DNA of 64,000 nt from Limnoperna fortunei (taxonomy: Eukaryota > Mollusca > Bivalvia > Mytilida > Modiolidae), in the NCBI GenBank assembly GCA_944474755.1, contig OX104113.1, positions 56,192,074 through 56,256,073 of the forward strand, read 5' to 3'. Below are positions 37,589 to 51,200 of the stretch, piece by piece (the first letter of the stretch is position 1; each line of letters begins with the position of its first letter). Both the position numbers and the translations under genes were made by a program. The notes below the pieces were generated by a model. It ran no database searches. It saw nothing but the letters and a program-made list of their open reading frames with translations, and was not told the DNA's origin.

Positions 37589-40500
37589 CAGTTTTGAACA
37601 GTTTATTGACTGGTTTCTTATTGAGTTTTGTACAATTAATTGACTGGTTCTTTAGTGAGTTTTGTACAGTTTATTGACTGTTTCATTATTTAGTTTTGTA
37701 CAGTTTATTAACTGTTTCTTTATTGAGTTTTGTACAGTTTATTGACTGGTTCTTTATTCAGTTTTGTACAGTTTATTGACAGGTTCTATAATGAGTTTGT
37801 GTACAATTTATTGACTGTCTCTTTATTGAGTTTTGTACAGTGTATTGACTGGTTCTTTATTGAGTATTGTACAGTTCATTGACTGGTTCTTTGTTCAGTA
37901 TTGTACAGTTTATTGACTGGTTCTTTGTTCAGTTTTGTACAGTTGATTGACTGGTTCTTTATTGAGTTTTGTACAGTTTATTGACTGTTTATTTATTTAG
38001 TTTTGTACAGTTTATTGACTGGTTCTTTATTGAGTTTTGTACAGTTTATTGACTGGTCCTTTATTGAGTTTTGTATAGTTTATTGACTTGTTCTTTATTG
38101 AGTTTTGTACAGTTTATTGACTGTTTCTTTAGTTAGTTTTGTACAGGTAATTGACTGTTTCTTTATTGAGTTTTGTACAGTTTATTGACTGTTTCTTTAT
38201 TTAGTTTTGTTTTGTACAGTTTATTGACTGTTTCTTTATTTAGTTTTGTAAAGTATATTGACTGTTTCTTTATTTAGTTTTGTACAGTTTATTGACTGTT
38301 TCCTTATTTAGTTTTGTTTCGTACAGTTTATTGACTGGTTCTTTATTGAGTTTTGTACAGTTTATTGACTGTTTCTTTATTTAGTTTTGTACAGTTCATT
38401 GACTGTTTCTTTATTTAGTTTTGTACAGTTTATTGACTGTTTCTTTATTTAGTTTGTGTACAATTTATTGACTGGTTCTTTATTGAGTTTTGTACAGTTT
38501 ATTGACTGGTTCTTTATTGAGTTTTGTACAGTTTTTTGACTGGTTCTTTATTCAGTTTTGTACAGTTTATTGAATGTCTTTATTGAGTTTTGTACAGTTT
38601 ATTGACTGGTTCTTTGTTCAGTTTTGTACAGTTTATTGACTGGTTTTTTATTGAGTTTTGAACAGTTAATTGACTGGTTCTTTATTAAGTTTTGTACAGT
38701 TTATTGACTGTTTCTTTATTTAGTTTTGTACAGTGTATTAAGTGTTCATTTATTGAGTTTTGTTCTGTTTATTGACTGGTTCTTTATTGAGTTTTGTACA
38801 GTTTATTGACTGGTTCTATATTGAGTTTGTGTACAATTTATTGACTGTTTCTTTATTGAGTTTTGTACAGTTTATTGACTGGTTCTTTATTGAGTTTTGT
38901 ACAGTTTATTGACTGGTTCTTTGTTCAGTTTTGTACAGTTTATTGATTGGTTCTTTGTTCAGTTTTGAACAGTTTATTGACTGTTTCTTTATTTAGTTTT
39001 GTACAGTTCATTGTCTGCTTCTTTATTTAGTTTTGTACAGTTTATTGACTGTTTCTTTATTTAGTTTGTGTACAATTTATTGACTGGTTCTTTATTGAGT
39101 TTTGTACAGTTTATTGAGTGGTTCTTTATTGAGTTTTGTACAGTTTATTGACTGGTTATTTATTTAGTTTTTGTACAATTTATTGACTGGGTCTTTATTG
39201 AGTTTTGTACAGTTTATTGACTGTTTCTTTGTTCAGTTTTGAACAGTTTATTGACTGGTTTCTTATTGAATTTTGAACAGTTAATTGACTGATTCTTTAG
39301 TGAGTTTTGTACAGTTTATTGACTGGTTCTTTGTTCAGTTATGAACAGTTTATTGACTGGTTTCTTATTGAGTTTTGTACAGTTAATTGACTGGTTCTTT
39401 AGTGAGTTTTGTACAGTTTTTTGACTGTTTCATTATTTAGTTTTGTACAGTTTATTAACTGTTTCTTTATTGAGTTTTGTACAGTTTATTGACTGGTTCT
39501 TTATTCAGTTTTATACAGTTTATTGACAGGTTCTATAATGAGTTTGTGTACAATTTATTGACTGTTTCTTTATTGAGTTTTGTACAGTGTATTGACTGGT
39601 TCTTTATTGAGTATTGTACAGTTCATTGACTGGTTCTTTGTTCAGTTTTGTACAGTTTATTGACTGGTTCTTTGTTCAGTTTTGAACAGTTTATTGACTG
39701 GTTCTTTATTGAGTTTTGTACAGTTTATTGACTGTTTATTTATTTAGTTTTGTACAGTTTATTGAATGGTTCTTTATTGAGTTTTGTACAGTTTATTGAC
39801 TGGTCCTTTACTGAGTTTTGTATAGTTTATTGACTTGTTCTTTATTGAGTTTTGTACAGTTTATTGACTGTTTCTTTAGTTAGTTTTGTACAGGTAATTG
39901 ACTGTTTCTTTATTCAGTTTTGTACAGTTTATTGACTGTTCTTTATTTAGTTTTGTTTTGTACAGTTTATTGACTGTTTCTTTATTTAGTTTGGTACAGT
40001 TTATTGACTGTTTCTTTATTTAGTTTTGTTTTGTACCGTTTATTGACTGGTTCTTTATTGAGTTTTGCACAGTTTATTGACTGTTTCTTTATTTAGTTTT
40101 GTACAGTTTATTGACTGTTTCTTTATTTAGTTTTGTACAGTTTATTGACTGTTTCTTTATTTAGTTTGTGTGCAATTTATTGACTGGTTCTTTATTGAGT
40201 TTTGTACAGTTTATTGACTGGTTCTTTATTGAGTTTTGTACAGTTTATTGACTGGTTATTTATTTAGTTTTTGTACAATTTATTGACTGGGTCTTTATTG
40301 AGTTTTGTACAGTTTATTGACTGTTTCTTTGTTCAGTTTTGAACAGTTTATTGACTGGTTTCTTATTGAATTTTGTACAGTTAATTGACTGGTTCTTTAG
40401 TGAGTTTTGTACAGTCTATTGACTGGTTCTTTGCTCAGTTTTGAACAGTTTATTGACTGGTTTCTTATTGAGTTTTGTACAGTTAATTGACTGGTTCTTT

Positions 40501-40641
40501 AGTGAGTTTTGTACAGTTTATTGACTGTTTCATTATTTAGTTTTGTACAGTTTATTAACTGTTTCTTTATTGAGTTTTGTACAGTTTATTGACTGGTTCT
40601 TTATTCAGTTTTGTACAGTTTATTGACAGGTTCTATAATGA
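37589..40641 (+). repeat. Central HOR, third copy, and 1,578-bp unit copy 1
   Basis: The first part continues the 2.5-2.8-kb HOR (GACTGTCTCTTTATTGAG at 37,813, CTTTATTAAG at 38,680). Its right part, 39,064-40,641, is tandemly repeated at 40,642-42,219 with an offset of 1,578 bp, fixed by the rare TTATACAG at 39,511 and 41,089. The join at 40,641 links the CTATAATGAG marker unit directly to a GACTGGTTC unit instead of the usual GACTGTTTC, so the breakpoint is within the shared GAGTTTGTGTACAA linker. Confidence 0.83.
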
Positions 40642-43590
40642 GTTTGTGTACAATTTATTGACTGGTTCTTTATTGAGTTTTGTACAGTTTATTGAGTGGT
40701 TCTTTATTGAGTTTTGTACAGTTTATTGACTGGTTATTTATTAAGTTTTTGTACAATTTATTGACTGGGTCTTTATTGAGTTTTGTACAGTTTATTGACT
40801 GTTTCTTTGTTCAGTTTTGAACAGTTTATTGACTGGTTTCTTATTGAATTTTGAACAGTTAATTGACTGATTCTTTAGTGAGTTTTGTACAGTTTATTGA
40901 CTGGTTCTTTGTTCAGTTTTGAACAGTTTATTGACTGGTTTCTTATTGAGTTTTGTACAGTTAATTGACTGGTTCTTTAGTGAGTTTTGTACAGTTTTTT
41001 GACTGTTTCATTATTTAGTTTTGTACAGTTTATTAACTTTTTTTTTATTGAGTTTTGTACAGTTTATTGACTGGTTCTTTATTCAGTTTTATACAGTTTA
41101 TTGACAGGTTCTATAATGAGTTTGTGTACAATTTATTGACTGTTTCTTTATTGAGTTTTGTACAGTGTATTGACTGGTTCTTTATTGAGTATTGTACAGT
41201 TCATTGACTGGTTCTTTGTTCAGTTTTGTACAGTTTATTGACTGGTTCTTTGTTCAGTTTTGAACAGTTTATTGACTGGTTCTTTATTGAGTTTTGTACA
41301 GTTTATTGACTGTTTATTTATTTAGTTTTGTACAGTTTATTGAATGGTTCTTTATTGAGTTTTGTACAGTTTATTGACTGGTCCTTTACTGAGTTTTGTA
41401 TAGTTTATTGACTTGTTCTTTATTGAGTTTTTTACAGTTTATTGACTGTTTCTTTAGTTAGTTTTGTACAGGTAATTGACTGTTTCTTTATTCAGTTTTG
41501 TACAGTTTATTGACTGTTCTTTATTTAGTTTTGTTTTGTACAGTTTATTGACTGTTTCTTTATTTAGTTTGGTACAGTTTATTGACTGTTTCTTTATTTA
41601 GTTTTGTTTTGTACAGTTTATTGACTGGTTCTTTATTGAGTTTTGCACAGTTTATTGACTGTTTCTTTATTTAGTTTTGTACAGTTTATTGACTGTTTCT
41701 TTATTTAGTTTTGTACAGTTTATTGACTGTTTCTTTATTTAGTTTGTGTACAATTTATTGACTGGTTCTTTATTGAGTTTTGTACAGATTATTGACTGGT
41801 TCTTTATTGAGTTTTGTACAGTTTATGGACTGGTTATTTATTTAGTTTTTGTACAATTTATTGACTGGGTCTTTATTGAGTTTTGTACAGTTTATTGACT
41901 GTTTCTTTGTTCAGTTTTGAACAGTTTATTGACTGGTTTCTTATTGAATTTTGTACAGTTAATTGACTGGTTCTTTAGTGAGTTTTGTACAGTTTATTGA
42001 CTGGTTCTTTGTTCAGTTTTGAACAGTTTATTGACTGGTTTCTTATTGAGTTTTGTACAATTAATTGACTGGTTCTTTAGTGAGTTTTGTACAGTTTATT
42101 GACTGTTTCATTATTTAGTTTTGTACAGTTTATTAACTGTTTCTTTATTGAGTTTTGTACAGTTTATTGACTGGTTCTTTATTCAGTTTTGTACAGTTTA
42201 TTGACAGGTTCTATAATGAGTTTGTGTACAATTTATTGACTGTTTCTTTATTGAGTTTTGTACAGTGTATTGACTGGTTCTTTATTGAGTATTGTACAGT
42301 TCATTGACTGGTTCTTTGTTCAGTTTTGTACAGTTTATTGACTGGTTCTTTGTTCAGTTTTGTACAGTTGATTGACTGGTTCTTTATTGAGTTTTGTACA
42401 GTTTATTGACTGTTTATTTATTTAGTTTTGTACAGTTTATTGACTGGTTCTTTATTGAGTTTTGTACAGTTTATTGACTGGTCCTTTATTGAGTTTTGTA
42501 TAGTTTATTGACTTGTTCTTTATTGAGTTTTGTACAGTTTATTGACTGTTTCTTTAGTTAGTTTTGTACAGGTAATTGACTGTTTCTTTATTGAGTTTTG
42601 TACAGTTTATTGACTGTTTCTTTATTTAGTTTTGTTTTGTACAGTTTATTGACTGTTTCTTTATTTAGTTTTGTAAAGTATATTGACTGTTTCTTTATTT
42701 AGTTTTGTACAGTTTATTGACTGTTTCCTTATTTAGTTTTGTTTCGTACAGTTTATTGACTGGTTCTTTATTGAGTTTTGTACAGTTTATTGACTGTTTC
42801 TTTATTTAGTTTTGTACAGTTCATTGACTGTTTCTTTATTTAGTTTTGTACAGTTTATTGACTGTTTCTTTATTTAGTTTGTGTACAATTTATTGACTGG
42901 TTCTTTATTGAGTTTTGTACAGTTTATTGACTGGTTCTTTATTGAGTTTTGTACAGTTTTTTGACTGGTTCTTTATTCAGTTTTGTACAGTTTATTGAAT
43001 GTCTTTATTGAGTTTTGTACAGTTTATTGACTGGTTCTTTGTTCAGTTTTGTACAGTTTATTGACTGGTTTTTTATTGAGTTTTGAACAGTTAATTGACT
43101 GGTTCTTTATTAAGTTTTGTACAGTTTATTGACTGTTTCTTTATTTAGTTTTGTACAGTGTATTAAGTGTTCATTTATTGAGTTTTGTTCTGTTTATTGA
43201 CTGGTTCTTTATTGAGTTTTGTACAGTTTATTGACTGGTTCTATATTGAGTTTGTGTACAATTTATTGACTGTTTCTTTATTGAGTTTTGTACAGTTTAT
43301 TGACTGGTTCTTTATTGAGTTTTGTACAGTTTATTGACTGGTTCTTTGTTCAGTTTTGTACAGTTTATTGACTGGTTCTTTGTTCAGTTTTGAACAGTTT
43401 ATTGACTGTTTCTTTATTTAGTTTTGTACAGTTCATTGTCTGCTTCTTTATTTAGTTTTGTACAGTTTATTGACTGTTTCTTTATTTAGTTTGTGTACAA
43501 TTTATTGACTGGTTCTTTATTGAGTTTTGTACAGTTTATTGAGTGGTTCTTTATTGAGTTTTGTACAGTTTATTGACTGGTTATTTATTT
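40642..43590 (+). repeat. 1,578-bp unit copy 2 and ~9.8-kb-offset duplication copy 2
   Basis: The first 1,578 bp (to 42,219) repeat 39,064-40,641 and include a private TATTAACTTTTTTTTTATTG near 41,033. The block as a whole is also the partner of 30,831-33,815, shown by shared ACAGATTATTGAC (32,011 and 41,785), TTATGGACTGG and GTACAATTAATTG. Part of this segment therefore has two separate paralogues in the window, evidence of overlapping rounds of duplication or of conversion. Confidence 0.8.
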
Positions 43591-44041
43591 AGTTTTGTAC
43601 AGTGTATTAAGTGTTCATTTATTGAGTTTTGTTCTGTTTATTGACTGGTTCTTTATTGAGTTTTGTACAGTTTATTGACTGGTTCTATATTGAGTTTGTG
43701 TACAATTTATTGACTGTTTCTTTATTGAGTTTTGTACAGTTTATTGACTGGTTCTTTATTGAGTTTTGTACAGTTTATTGACTGGTTCTTTGTTCAGTTT
43801 TGTACAGTTTATTGACTGGTTCTTTGTTCAGTTTTGAACAGTTTATTGACTGTTTCTTTATTTAGTTTTGTACAGTTCATTGTCTGCTTCTTTATTTAGT
43901 TTTGTACAGTTTATTGACTGTTTCTTTATTTAGTTTGTGTACAATTTATTGACTGGTTCTTTATTGAGTTTTGTACAGTTTATTGAGTGGTTCTTTATTG
44001 AGTTTTGTACAGTTTATTGACTGGTTATTTATTTAGTTTTT
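43154..44041 (+). repeat. 444-bp tandem duplication
   Basis: TACAGTGTATTAAG occurs at 43,154 and 43,598 and GTTCATTGTCTGC at 43,431 and 43,875, giving an exact 444-bp tandem pair (43,154-43,597 and 43,598-44,041). The join is in the shared TTATTTAGTTTTGTACAG string, where a GGTTATTTATTTAG unit runs into the landmark unit. I noticed no sequence difference between the copies, so this is one of the youngest events. Confidence 0.88.
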
Positions 44042-45242
44042 GTACAATTTATTGACTGGGTCTTTATTGAGTTTTGTACAGTTTATTGACTGTTTCTTTG
44101 TTCAGTTTTGAACAGTTTATTGACTGGTTCCTTAATTGAATTTTGAACAGTTAATTGACTGATTCTTTAGTGAGTTTTGTAGTTTATTGACTGGTTCTTT
44201 GTTCAGTTTTGAACAGTTTATTGACTGGTTTCTTATTGAGTTTTGTACAGTTTTTTGACTGTTTCATTATTTAGTTTTGTACAGTTTATTAACTGGTTCT
44301 TTATTGAGTTTTGTACAGTTTATTGACTGGTTCTTTATTGAGTTTTGTACAGTTTTTTGACTGGTTCTTTATTCAGTTTTGTACAGTTTATTGAATGTCT
44401 TTATTGAGTTTTGTACAGTTTATTGACTGGTTCTTTGTTCAGTTTTGTACAGTTTATTGACTGGTTTTTTATTGAGTTTTGAACAGTTAATTGACTGGTT
44501 CTTTATTAAGTTTTGTACAGTTTATTGACTGTTTCTTTATTTAGTTTTGTACAGTGTATTAAGTGTTCATTTATTGAGTTTTGTTCTGTTTATTGACTGG
44601 TTCTTTATTGAGTTTTGTACAGTTTATTGACTGGTTCTATATTGAGTTTGTGTACAATTTATTGACTGTTTCTTTATTGAGTTTTGTACAGTTGATTGAC
44701 TGGTTCTTTATTGAGTTTTGTACAGTTTATTGACTGGTTCTTTGTTCAGTTTTGTACAGTTTATTGACTGGTTCTTTGTTCAGTTTTGAACAGTTTATTG
44801 ACTGTTTCTTTATTTAGTTTTGTACAGTTCATTGTCTGCTTCTTTATTTAGTTTTGTACAGTTTATTGACTGTTTCTTTATTTAGTTTGTGTACAATTTA
44901 TTGACTGGTTCTTTATTGAGTTTTGTACAGTTTATTGAGTGGTTCTTTATTGAGTTTTGTACAGTTTATTGACTGGTTATTTATTTAGTTTTTGTACAAT
45001 TTATTGACTGGGTCTTTATTGAGTTTTGTACAGTTTATTGACTGTTTCTTTGTTCAGTTTTGAACAGTTTATTGACTGGTTCCTTAATTGAATTTTGAAC
45101 AGTTAATTGACTGATTCTTTAGTGAGTTTTGTAGTTTATTGACTGGTTCTTTGTTCAGTTTTGAACAGTTTATTGACTGGTTTCTTATTGAGTTTTGTAC
45201 AGTTTTTTGACTGTTTCATTATTTAGTTTTGTACAGTTTATT
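43580..45242 (+). repeat. 952-bp-offset duplication
   Basis: About 43,580-44,290 recurs at about 44,532-45,242 with an offset of 952 bp (28 x 34): TACAGTGTATTAAG at 43,598 and 44,550, GTTCATTGTCTGC at 43,875 and 44,827. Both copies carry a one-base insertion, CCTTAATTGAA (44,130 and 45,082), where equivalent units at 33,911, 36,414 and 47,585 read CCTTATTGAA. The copies are separated by about 240 bp belonging to the start of the 11.17-kb block. Confidence 0.87.
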
Positions 45243-48200
45243 AACTGTTTCTTTATTGAGTTTTGTACAGTTTATTGACTGGTTCTTTATTCAGTTTTGT
45301 ACAGTTTATTGACAGGTTCTATAATGAGTTTGTGTACAATTTATTGACTGTTTCTTTATTGAGTTTTGTACAGTGTATTGACTGGTTCTTTATTGAGTAT
45401 TGTACAGTTCATTGACTGGTTCTTTGTTCAGTTTTGTACAGTTTATTGACTGGTTCTTTGTTCAGTTTTGAACAGTTTATTGACTGGGTCTTTATTGAGT
45501 TTTTAACAGTTTATTGACTGGTTCTTTATTGAGTTTTGTACAGTTTATTGACTGTTTATTTATTTAGTTTTGTACAGTTTATTGAATGGTTCTTTATTGA
45601 GTTTTGTACAGTTTATTGACTGGTCCTTTACTGAGTTTTGTATAGTTTATTGACTTGTTCTTTATTGAGTTTTGTACAGTTTATTGACTGTTTCTTTAGT
45701 TAGTTTTGTACAGGTAATTGACTGTTTCTTTATTCAGTTTTGTACAGTTTATTGACTGTTCTTTATTTAGTTTTGTTTTGTACAGTTTATTGACTGTTTC
45801 TTTATTTAGTTTGGTACAGTTTATTGACTGTTTCTTTATTTAGTTTTGTTTTGTACAGTTTATTGACTGGTTCTTTATTGAGTTTTGCACAGTTTATTGA
45901 CTGTTTCTTTATTTAGTTTTGTACAGTTTATTGACTGTTTCTTTATTTAGTTTTGTACAGTTTATTGACTGTTTCTTTATTTAGTTTGTGTACAATTTAT
46001 TGACTGGTTCTTTATTGAGTTTTGTACAGTTTATTGACTGGTTCTTTATTGAGTTTTGTACAGTTTATTGACTGTTTCTTTATTTAGTTTTTGTACAATT
46101 TATTGACTGGGTCTTTATTGAGTTTTGTACAGTTTATTGACTGTTTCTTTGTTCAGTTTTGAACAGTTTATTGACTGGTTTCTTATTGAATTTTGTACAG
46201 TTAATTGACTGGTTCTTTAGTGAGTTTTGTACAGTTTATTGACTGGTTCTTTGTTCAGTTTTGTACAGTTGATTGACTGGTTCTTTATTGAGTTTTGTAC
46301 AGTTTATTGACTGTTTATTTATTTAGTTTTGTACAGTTTATTGACTGGTTCTTTATTGAGTTTTGTACAGTTTATTGACTGGTCCTTTATTGAGTTTTGT
46401 ATAGTTTATTGACTTGTTCTTTATTGAGTTTTGTACAGTTTATTGACTGTTTCTTTAGTTAGTTTTGTACAGGTAATTGACTGTTTCTTTATTGAGTTTT
46501 GTACAGTTTATTGACTGTTTCTTTATTTAGTTTTGTTTTGTACAGTTTATTGACTGTTTCTTTATTTAGTTTTGTAAAGTATATTGACTGTTTCTTTATT
46601 TAGTTTTGTACAGTTTATTGACTGTTTCCTTATTTAGTTTTGTTTCGTACAGTTTATTGACTGGTTCTTTATTGAGTTTTGTACAGTTTATTGACTGTTT
46701 CTTTATTTAGTTTTGTACAGTTCATTGACTGTTTCTTTATTTAGTTTTGTACAGTTTATTGACTGTTTCTTTATTTAGTTTGTGTACAATTTATTGACTG
46801 GTTCTTTATTGAGTTTTGTACAGTTTATTGACTGGTTCTTTATTGAGTTTTGTACAGTTTTTTGACTGGTTCTTTATTCAGTTTTGTACAGTTTATTGAA
46901 TGTCTTTATTGAGTTTTGTACAGTTTATTGACTGGTTCTTTGTTCAGTTTTGTACAGTTTATTGACTGGTTTTTTATTGAGTTTTGAACAGTTAATTGAC
47001 TGGTTCTTTATTAAGTTTTGTACAGTTTATTGACTGTTTCTTTATTTAGTTTTGTACAGTGTATTAAGTGTTCATTTATTGAGTTTTGTTCTGTTTATTG
47101 ACTGGTTCTTTATTGAGTTTTGTACAGTTTATTGACTGGTTCTATATTGAGTTTGTGTACAATTTATTGACTGTTTCTTTATTGAGTTTTGTACAGTTTA
47201 TTGACTGGTTCTTTATTGAGTTTTGTACAGTTTATTGACTGGTTCTTTGTTCAGTTTTGTACAGTTTATTGACTGGTTCTTTGTTCAGTTTTGAACAGTT
47301 TATTGACTGTTTCTTTATTTAGTTTTGTACAGTTCATTGTCTGCTTCTTTATTTAGTTTTGTACAGTTTATTGACTGTTTCTTTATTTAGTTTGTGTACA
47401 ATTTATTGACTGGTTCTTTATTGAGTTTTGTACAGTTTATTGAGTGGTTCTTTATTGAGTTTTGTACAGTTTATTGACTGGTTATTTATTTAGTTTTTGT
47501 ACAATTTATTGACTGGGTCTTTATTGAGTTTTGTACAGTTTATTGACTGTTTCTTTGTTCAGTTTTGAACAGTTTATTGACTGGTTCCTTATTGAATTTT
47601 GAACAGTTAATTGACTGATTCTTTAGTGAGTTTTGTAGTTTATTGACTGGTTCTTTGTTCAGTTTTGAACAGTTTATTGACTGGTTTCTTATTGAGTTTT
47701 GTACAGTTTTTTGACTGTTTCATTATTTAGTTTTGTACAGTTTATTAACTGTTTCTTTATTGAGTTTTGTACAGTTTATTGACTGGTTCTTTATTCAGTT
47801 TTGTACAGTTTATTGACAGGTTCTATAATGAGTTTGTGTACAATTTATTGACTGTTTCTTTATTGAGTTTTGTACAGTGTATTGACTGGTTCTTTATTGC
47901 GTATTGTACAGTTCATTGACTGGTTCTTTGTTCAGTTTTGTACAGTTTATTGACTGGTTCTTTGTTCAGTTTTGAACAGTTTATTGACTGGGTCTTTATT
48001 GAGTTTTTAACAGTTTATTGACTGGTTCTTTATTGAGTTTTGTACAGTTTATTGACTGTTTATTTATTTAGTTTTGTACAGTTTATTGAATGGTTCTTTA
48101 TTGAGTTTTGTACAGTTTATTGACTGGTCCTTTACTGAGTTTTGTATAGTTTATTGACTTGTTCTTTATTGAGTTTTGTACAGTTTATTGACTGTTTCTT

Positions 48201-51200
48201 TAGTTAGTTTTGTACAGGTAATTGACTGTTTCTTTATTCAGTTTTGTACAGTTTATTGACTGTTCTTTATTTAGTTTTGTTTTGTACAGTTTATTGACTG
48301 TTTCTTTATTTAGTTTGGTACAGTTTATTGACTGTTTCTTTATTTAGTTTTGTTTTGTACAGTTTATTGACTGGTTCTTTATTGAGTTTTGCACAGTTTA
48401 TTGACTGTTTCTTTATTTAGTTTTGTACAGTTTATTGACTGTTTCTTTATTTAGTTTTGTACAGTTTATTGACTGTTTCTTTATTTAGTTTGTGTACAAT
48501 TTATTGACTGGTTCTTTATTGAGTTTTGTACAGTTTATTGACTGGTTCTTTATTGAGTTTTGTACAGTTTATTGACTGGTTATTTATTTAGTTTTTGTAC
48601 AATTTATTTACTGGGTCTTTATTGAGTTTTGTACAGTTTATTGACTGTTTTTTTGTTCAGTTTTGAACAGTTTATTGACTGGTTTCTTATTGAATTTTGT
48701 ACAGTTAATTGACTGGTTCTTTAGTGAGTTTTGTACAGTTTATTGACTGGTTCTTTGTTCAGTTTTGAACAGTTTATTGACTGGTTTCTTATTGAGTTTT
48801 GTACAATTAATTGACTGGTTCTTTAGTGAGTTTTGTACAGTTTATTGACTGTTTCATTATTTAGTTTTGTACAGTTTATTAACTGTTTCTTTATTGAGTT
48901 TTGTACAGTTTATTGACTGGTTCTTTATTCAGTTTTGTACAGTTTATTGACAGGTTCTATAATGAGTTTGTGTACAATTTATTGACTGTCTCTTTATTGA
49001 GTTTTGTACAGTGTATTGACTGGTTCTTTATTGAGTATTGTACAGTTCATTGACTGGTTCTTTGTTCAGTATTGTACAGTTTATTGACTGGTTCTTTGTT
49101 CAGTTTTGTACAGTTGATTGACTGGTTCTTTATTGAGTTTTGTACAGTTTATTGACTGTTTATTTATTTAGTTTTGTACAGTTTATTGACTGGTTCTTTA
49201 TTGAGTTTTGTACAGTTTATTGACTGGTCCTTTATTGAGTTTTGTATAGTTTATTGACTTGTTCTTTATTGAGTTTTGTACAGTTTATTGACTGTTTCTT
49301 TAGTTAGTTTTGTACAGGTAATTGACTGTTTCTTTATTGAGTTTTGTACAGTTTATTGACTGTTTCTTTATTTAGTTTTGTTTTGTACAGTTTATTGACT
49401 GTTTCTTTATTTAGTTTTGTAAAGTATATTGACTGTTTCTTTATTTAGTTTTGTACAGTTTATTGACTGTTTCCTTATTTAGTTTTGTTTCGTACAGTTT
49501 ATTGACTGGTTCTTTATTGAGTTTTGTACAGTTTATTGACTGTTTCTTTATTTAGTTTTGTACAGTTCATTGACTGTTTCTTTATTTAGTTTTGTACAGT
49601 TTATTGACTGTTTCTTTATTTAGTTTGTGTACAATTTATTGACTGGTTCTTTATTGAGTTTTGTACAGTTTATTGACTGGTTCTTTATTGAGTTTTGTAC
49701 AGTTTTTTGACTGGTTCTTTATTCAGTTTTGTACAGTTTATTGAATGTCTTTATTGAGTTTTGTACAGTTTATTGACTGGTTCTTTGTTCAGTTTTGTAC
49801 AGTTTATTGACTGGTTTTTTATTGAGTTTTGAACAGTTAATTGACTGGTTCTTTATTAAGTTTTGTACAGTTTATTGACTGTTTCTTTATTTAGTTTTGT
49901 ACAGTGTATTAAGTGTTCATTTATTGAGTTTTGTTCTGTTTATTGACTGGTTCTTTATTGAGTTTTGTACAGTTTATTGACTGGTTCTATATTGAGTTTG
50001 TGTACAATTTATTGACTGTTTCTTTATTGAGTTTTGTACAGTTTATTGACTGGTTCTTTATTGAGTTTTGTACAGTTTATTGACTGGTTCTTTGTTCAGT
50101 TTTGTACAGTTTATTGACTGGTTCTTTGTTCAGTTTTGAACAGTTTATTGACTGTTTCTTTATTTAGTTTTGTACAGTTCATTGTCTGCTTCTTTATTTA
50201 GTTTTGTACAGTTTATTGACTGTTTCTTTATTTAGTTTGTGTACAATTTATTGACTGGTTCTTTATTGAGTGTTGTACAGTTTATTGAGTGGTTCTTTAT
50301 TGAGTTTTGTACAGTTTATTGACTGGTTATTTATTTAGTTTTTGTACAATTTATTGACTGGGTCTTTATTGAGTTTTGTACAGTTTATTGACTGTTTCTT
50401 TGTTCAGTTTTGAACAGTTTATTGACTGGTTTCTTATTGAATTTTGAACAGTTAATTGACTGATTCTTTAGTGAGTTTTGTACAGTTTATTGACTGGTTC
50501 TTTGTTCAGTTTTGAACAGTTTATTGACTGGTTTCTTATTGAGTTTTGTACAGTTAATTGACTGGTTCTTTAGTGAGTTTTGTACAGTTTTTTGACTGTT
50601 TCATTATTTAGTTTTGTACAGTTTATTAACTGTTTCTTTATTGAGTTTTGTACAGTTTATTGACTGGTTCTTTATTCAGTTTTATACAGTTTATTGACAG
50701 GTTCTATAATGAGTTTGTGTACAATTTATTGACTGTTTCTTTATTGAGTTTTGTACAGTGTATTGACTGGTTCTTTATTGAGTATTGTACAGTTCATTGA
50801 CTGGTTCTTTGTTCAGTTTTGTACAGTTTATTGACTGGTTCTTTGTTCAGTTTTGAACAGTTTATTGACTGGTTCTTTATTGAGTTTTGTACAGTTTATT
50901 GACTGTTTATTTATTTAGTTTTGTACAGTTTATTGAATGGTTCTTTATTGAGTTTTGTACAGTTTATTGACTGGTCCTTTACTGAGTTTTGTATAGTTTA
51001 TTGACTGGTCCTTTACTGAGTTTTGTATAGTTTATTGACTTGTTCTTTATTGAGTTTTGTACAGTTTATTGACTGTTTCTTTAGTTAGTTTTGTACAGTT
51101 TATTGACTGTTTCTTTATTCAGTTTTGTACAGTTTATTGACTGTTCTTTATTTAGTTTTGTTTTGTACAGTTTATTGACTGTTTCTTTATTTAGTTTGGT

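Larger units (their letters stand above)
33124..40670 (+). repeat. ~11.17-kb-offset block, copy 1
   Basis: This 7.5-kb series recurs at 44,294-51,880. Offsets read from rare markers are 11,170 before the one-base insertion at ~45,086 (33,181 and 44,351), 11,171 after it (37,817 and 48,988; 38,680 and 49,851), and 11,205 after a single-monomer duplication near 50,971 (40,168 and 51,373 for GTGTGCAATT; 40,411 and 51,616 for ACAGTCTATT). It contains the smaller HORs listed separately. Confidence 0.87.

Noticed and set aside
40641..40641. Possible transposon or foreign insertion at abrupt HOR junctions (also near 13,970, 43,597, 44,293, 52,440 and 58,965)
   Set aside because: Each junction joins two satellite segments within or at the edge of a monomer, in register, with no foreign bases, target-site duplication or terminal repeats. 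Unequal exchange explains them.
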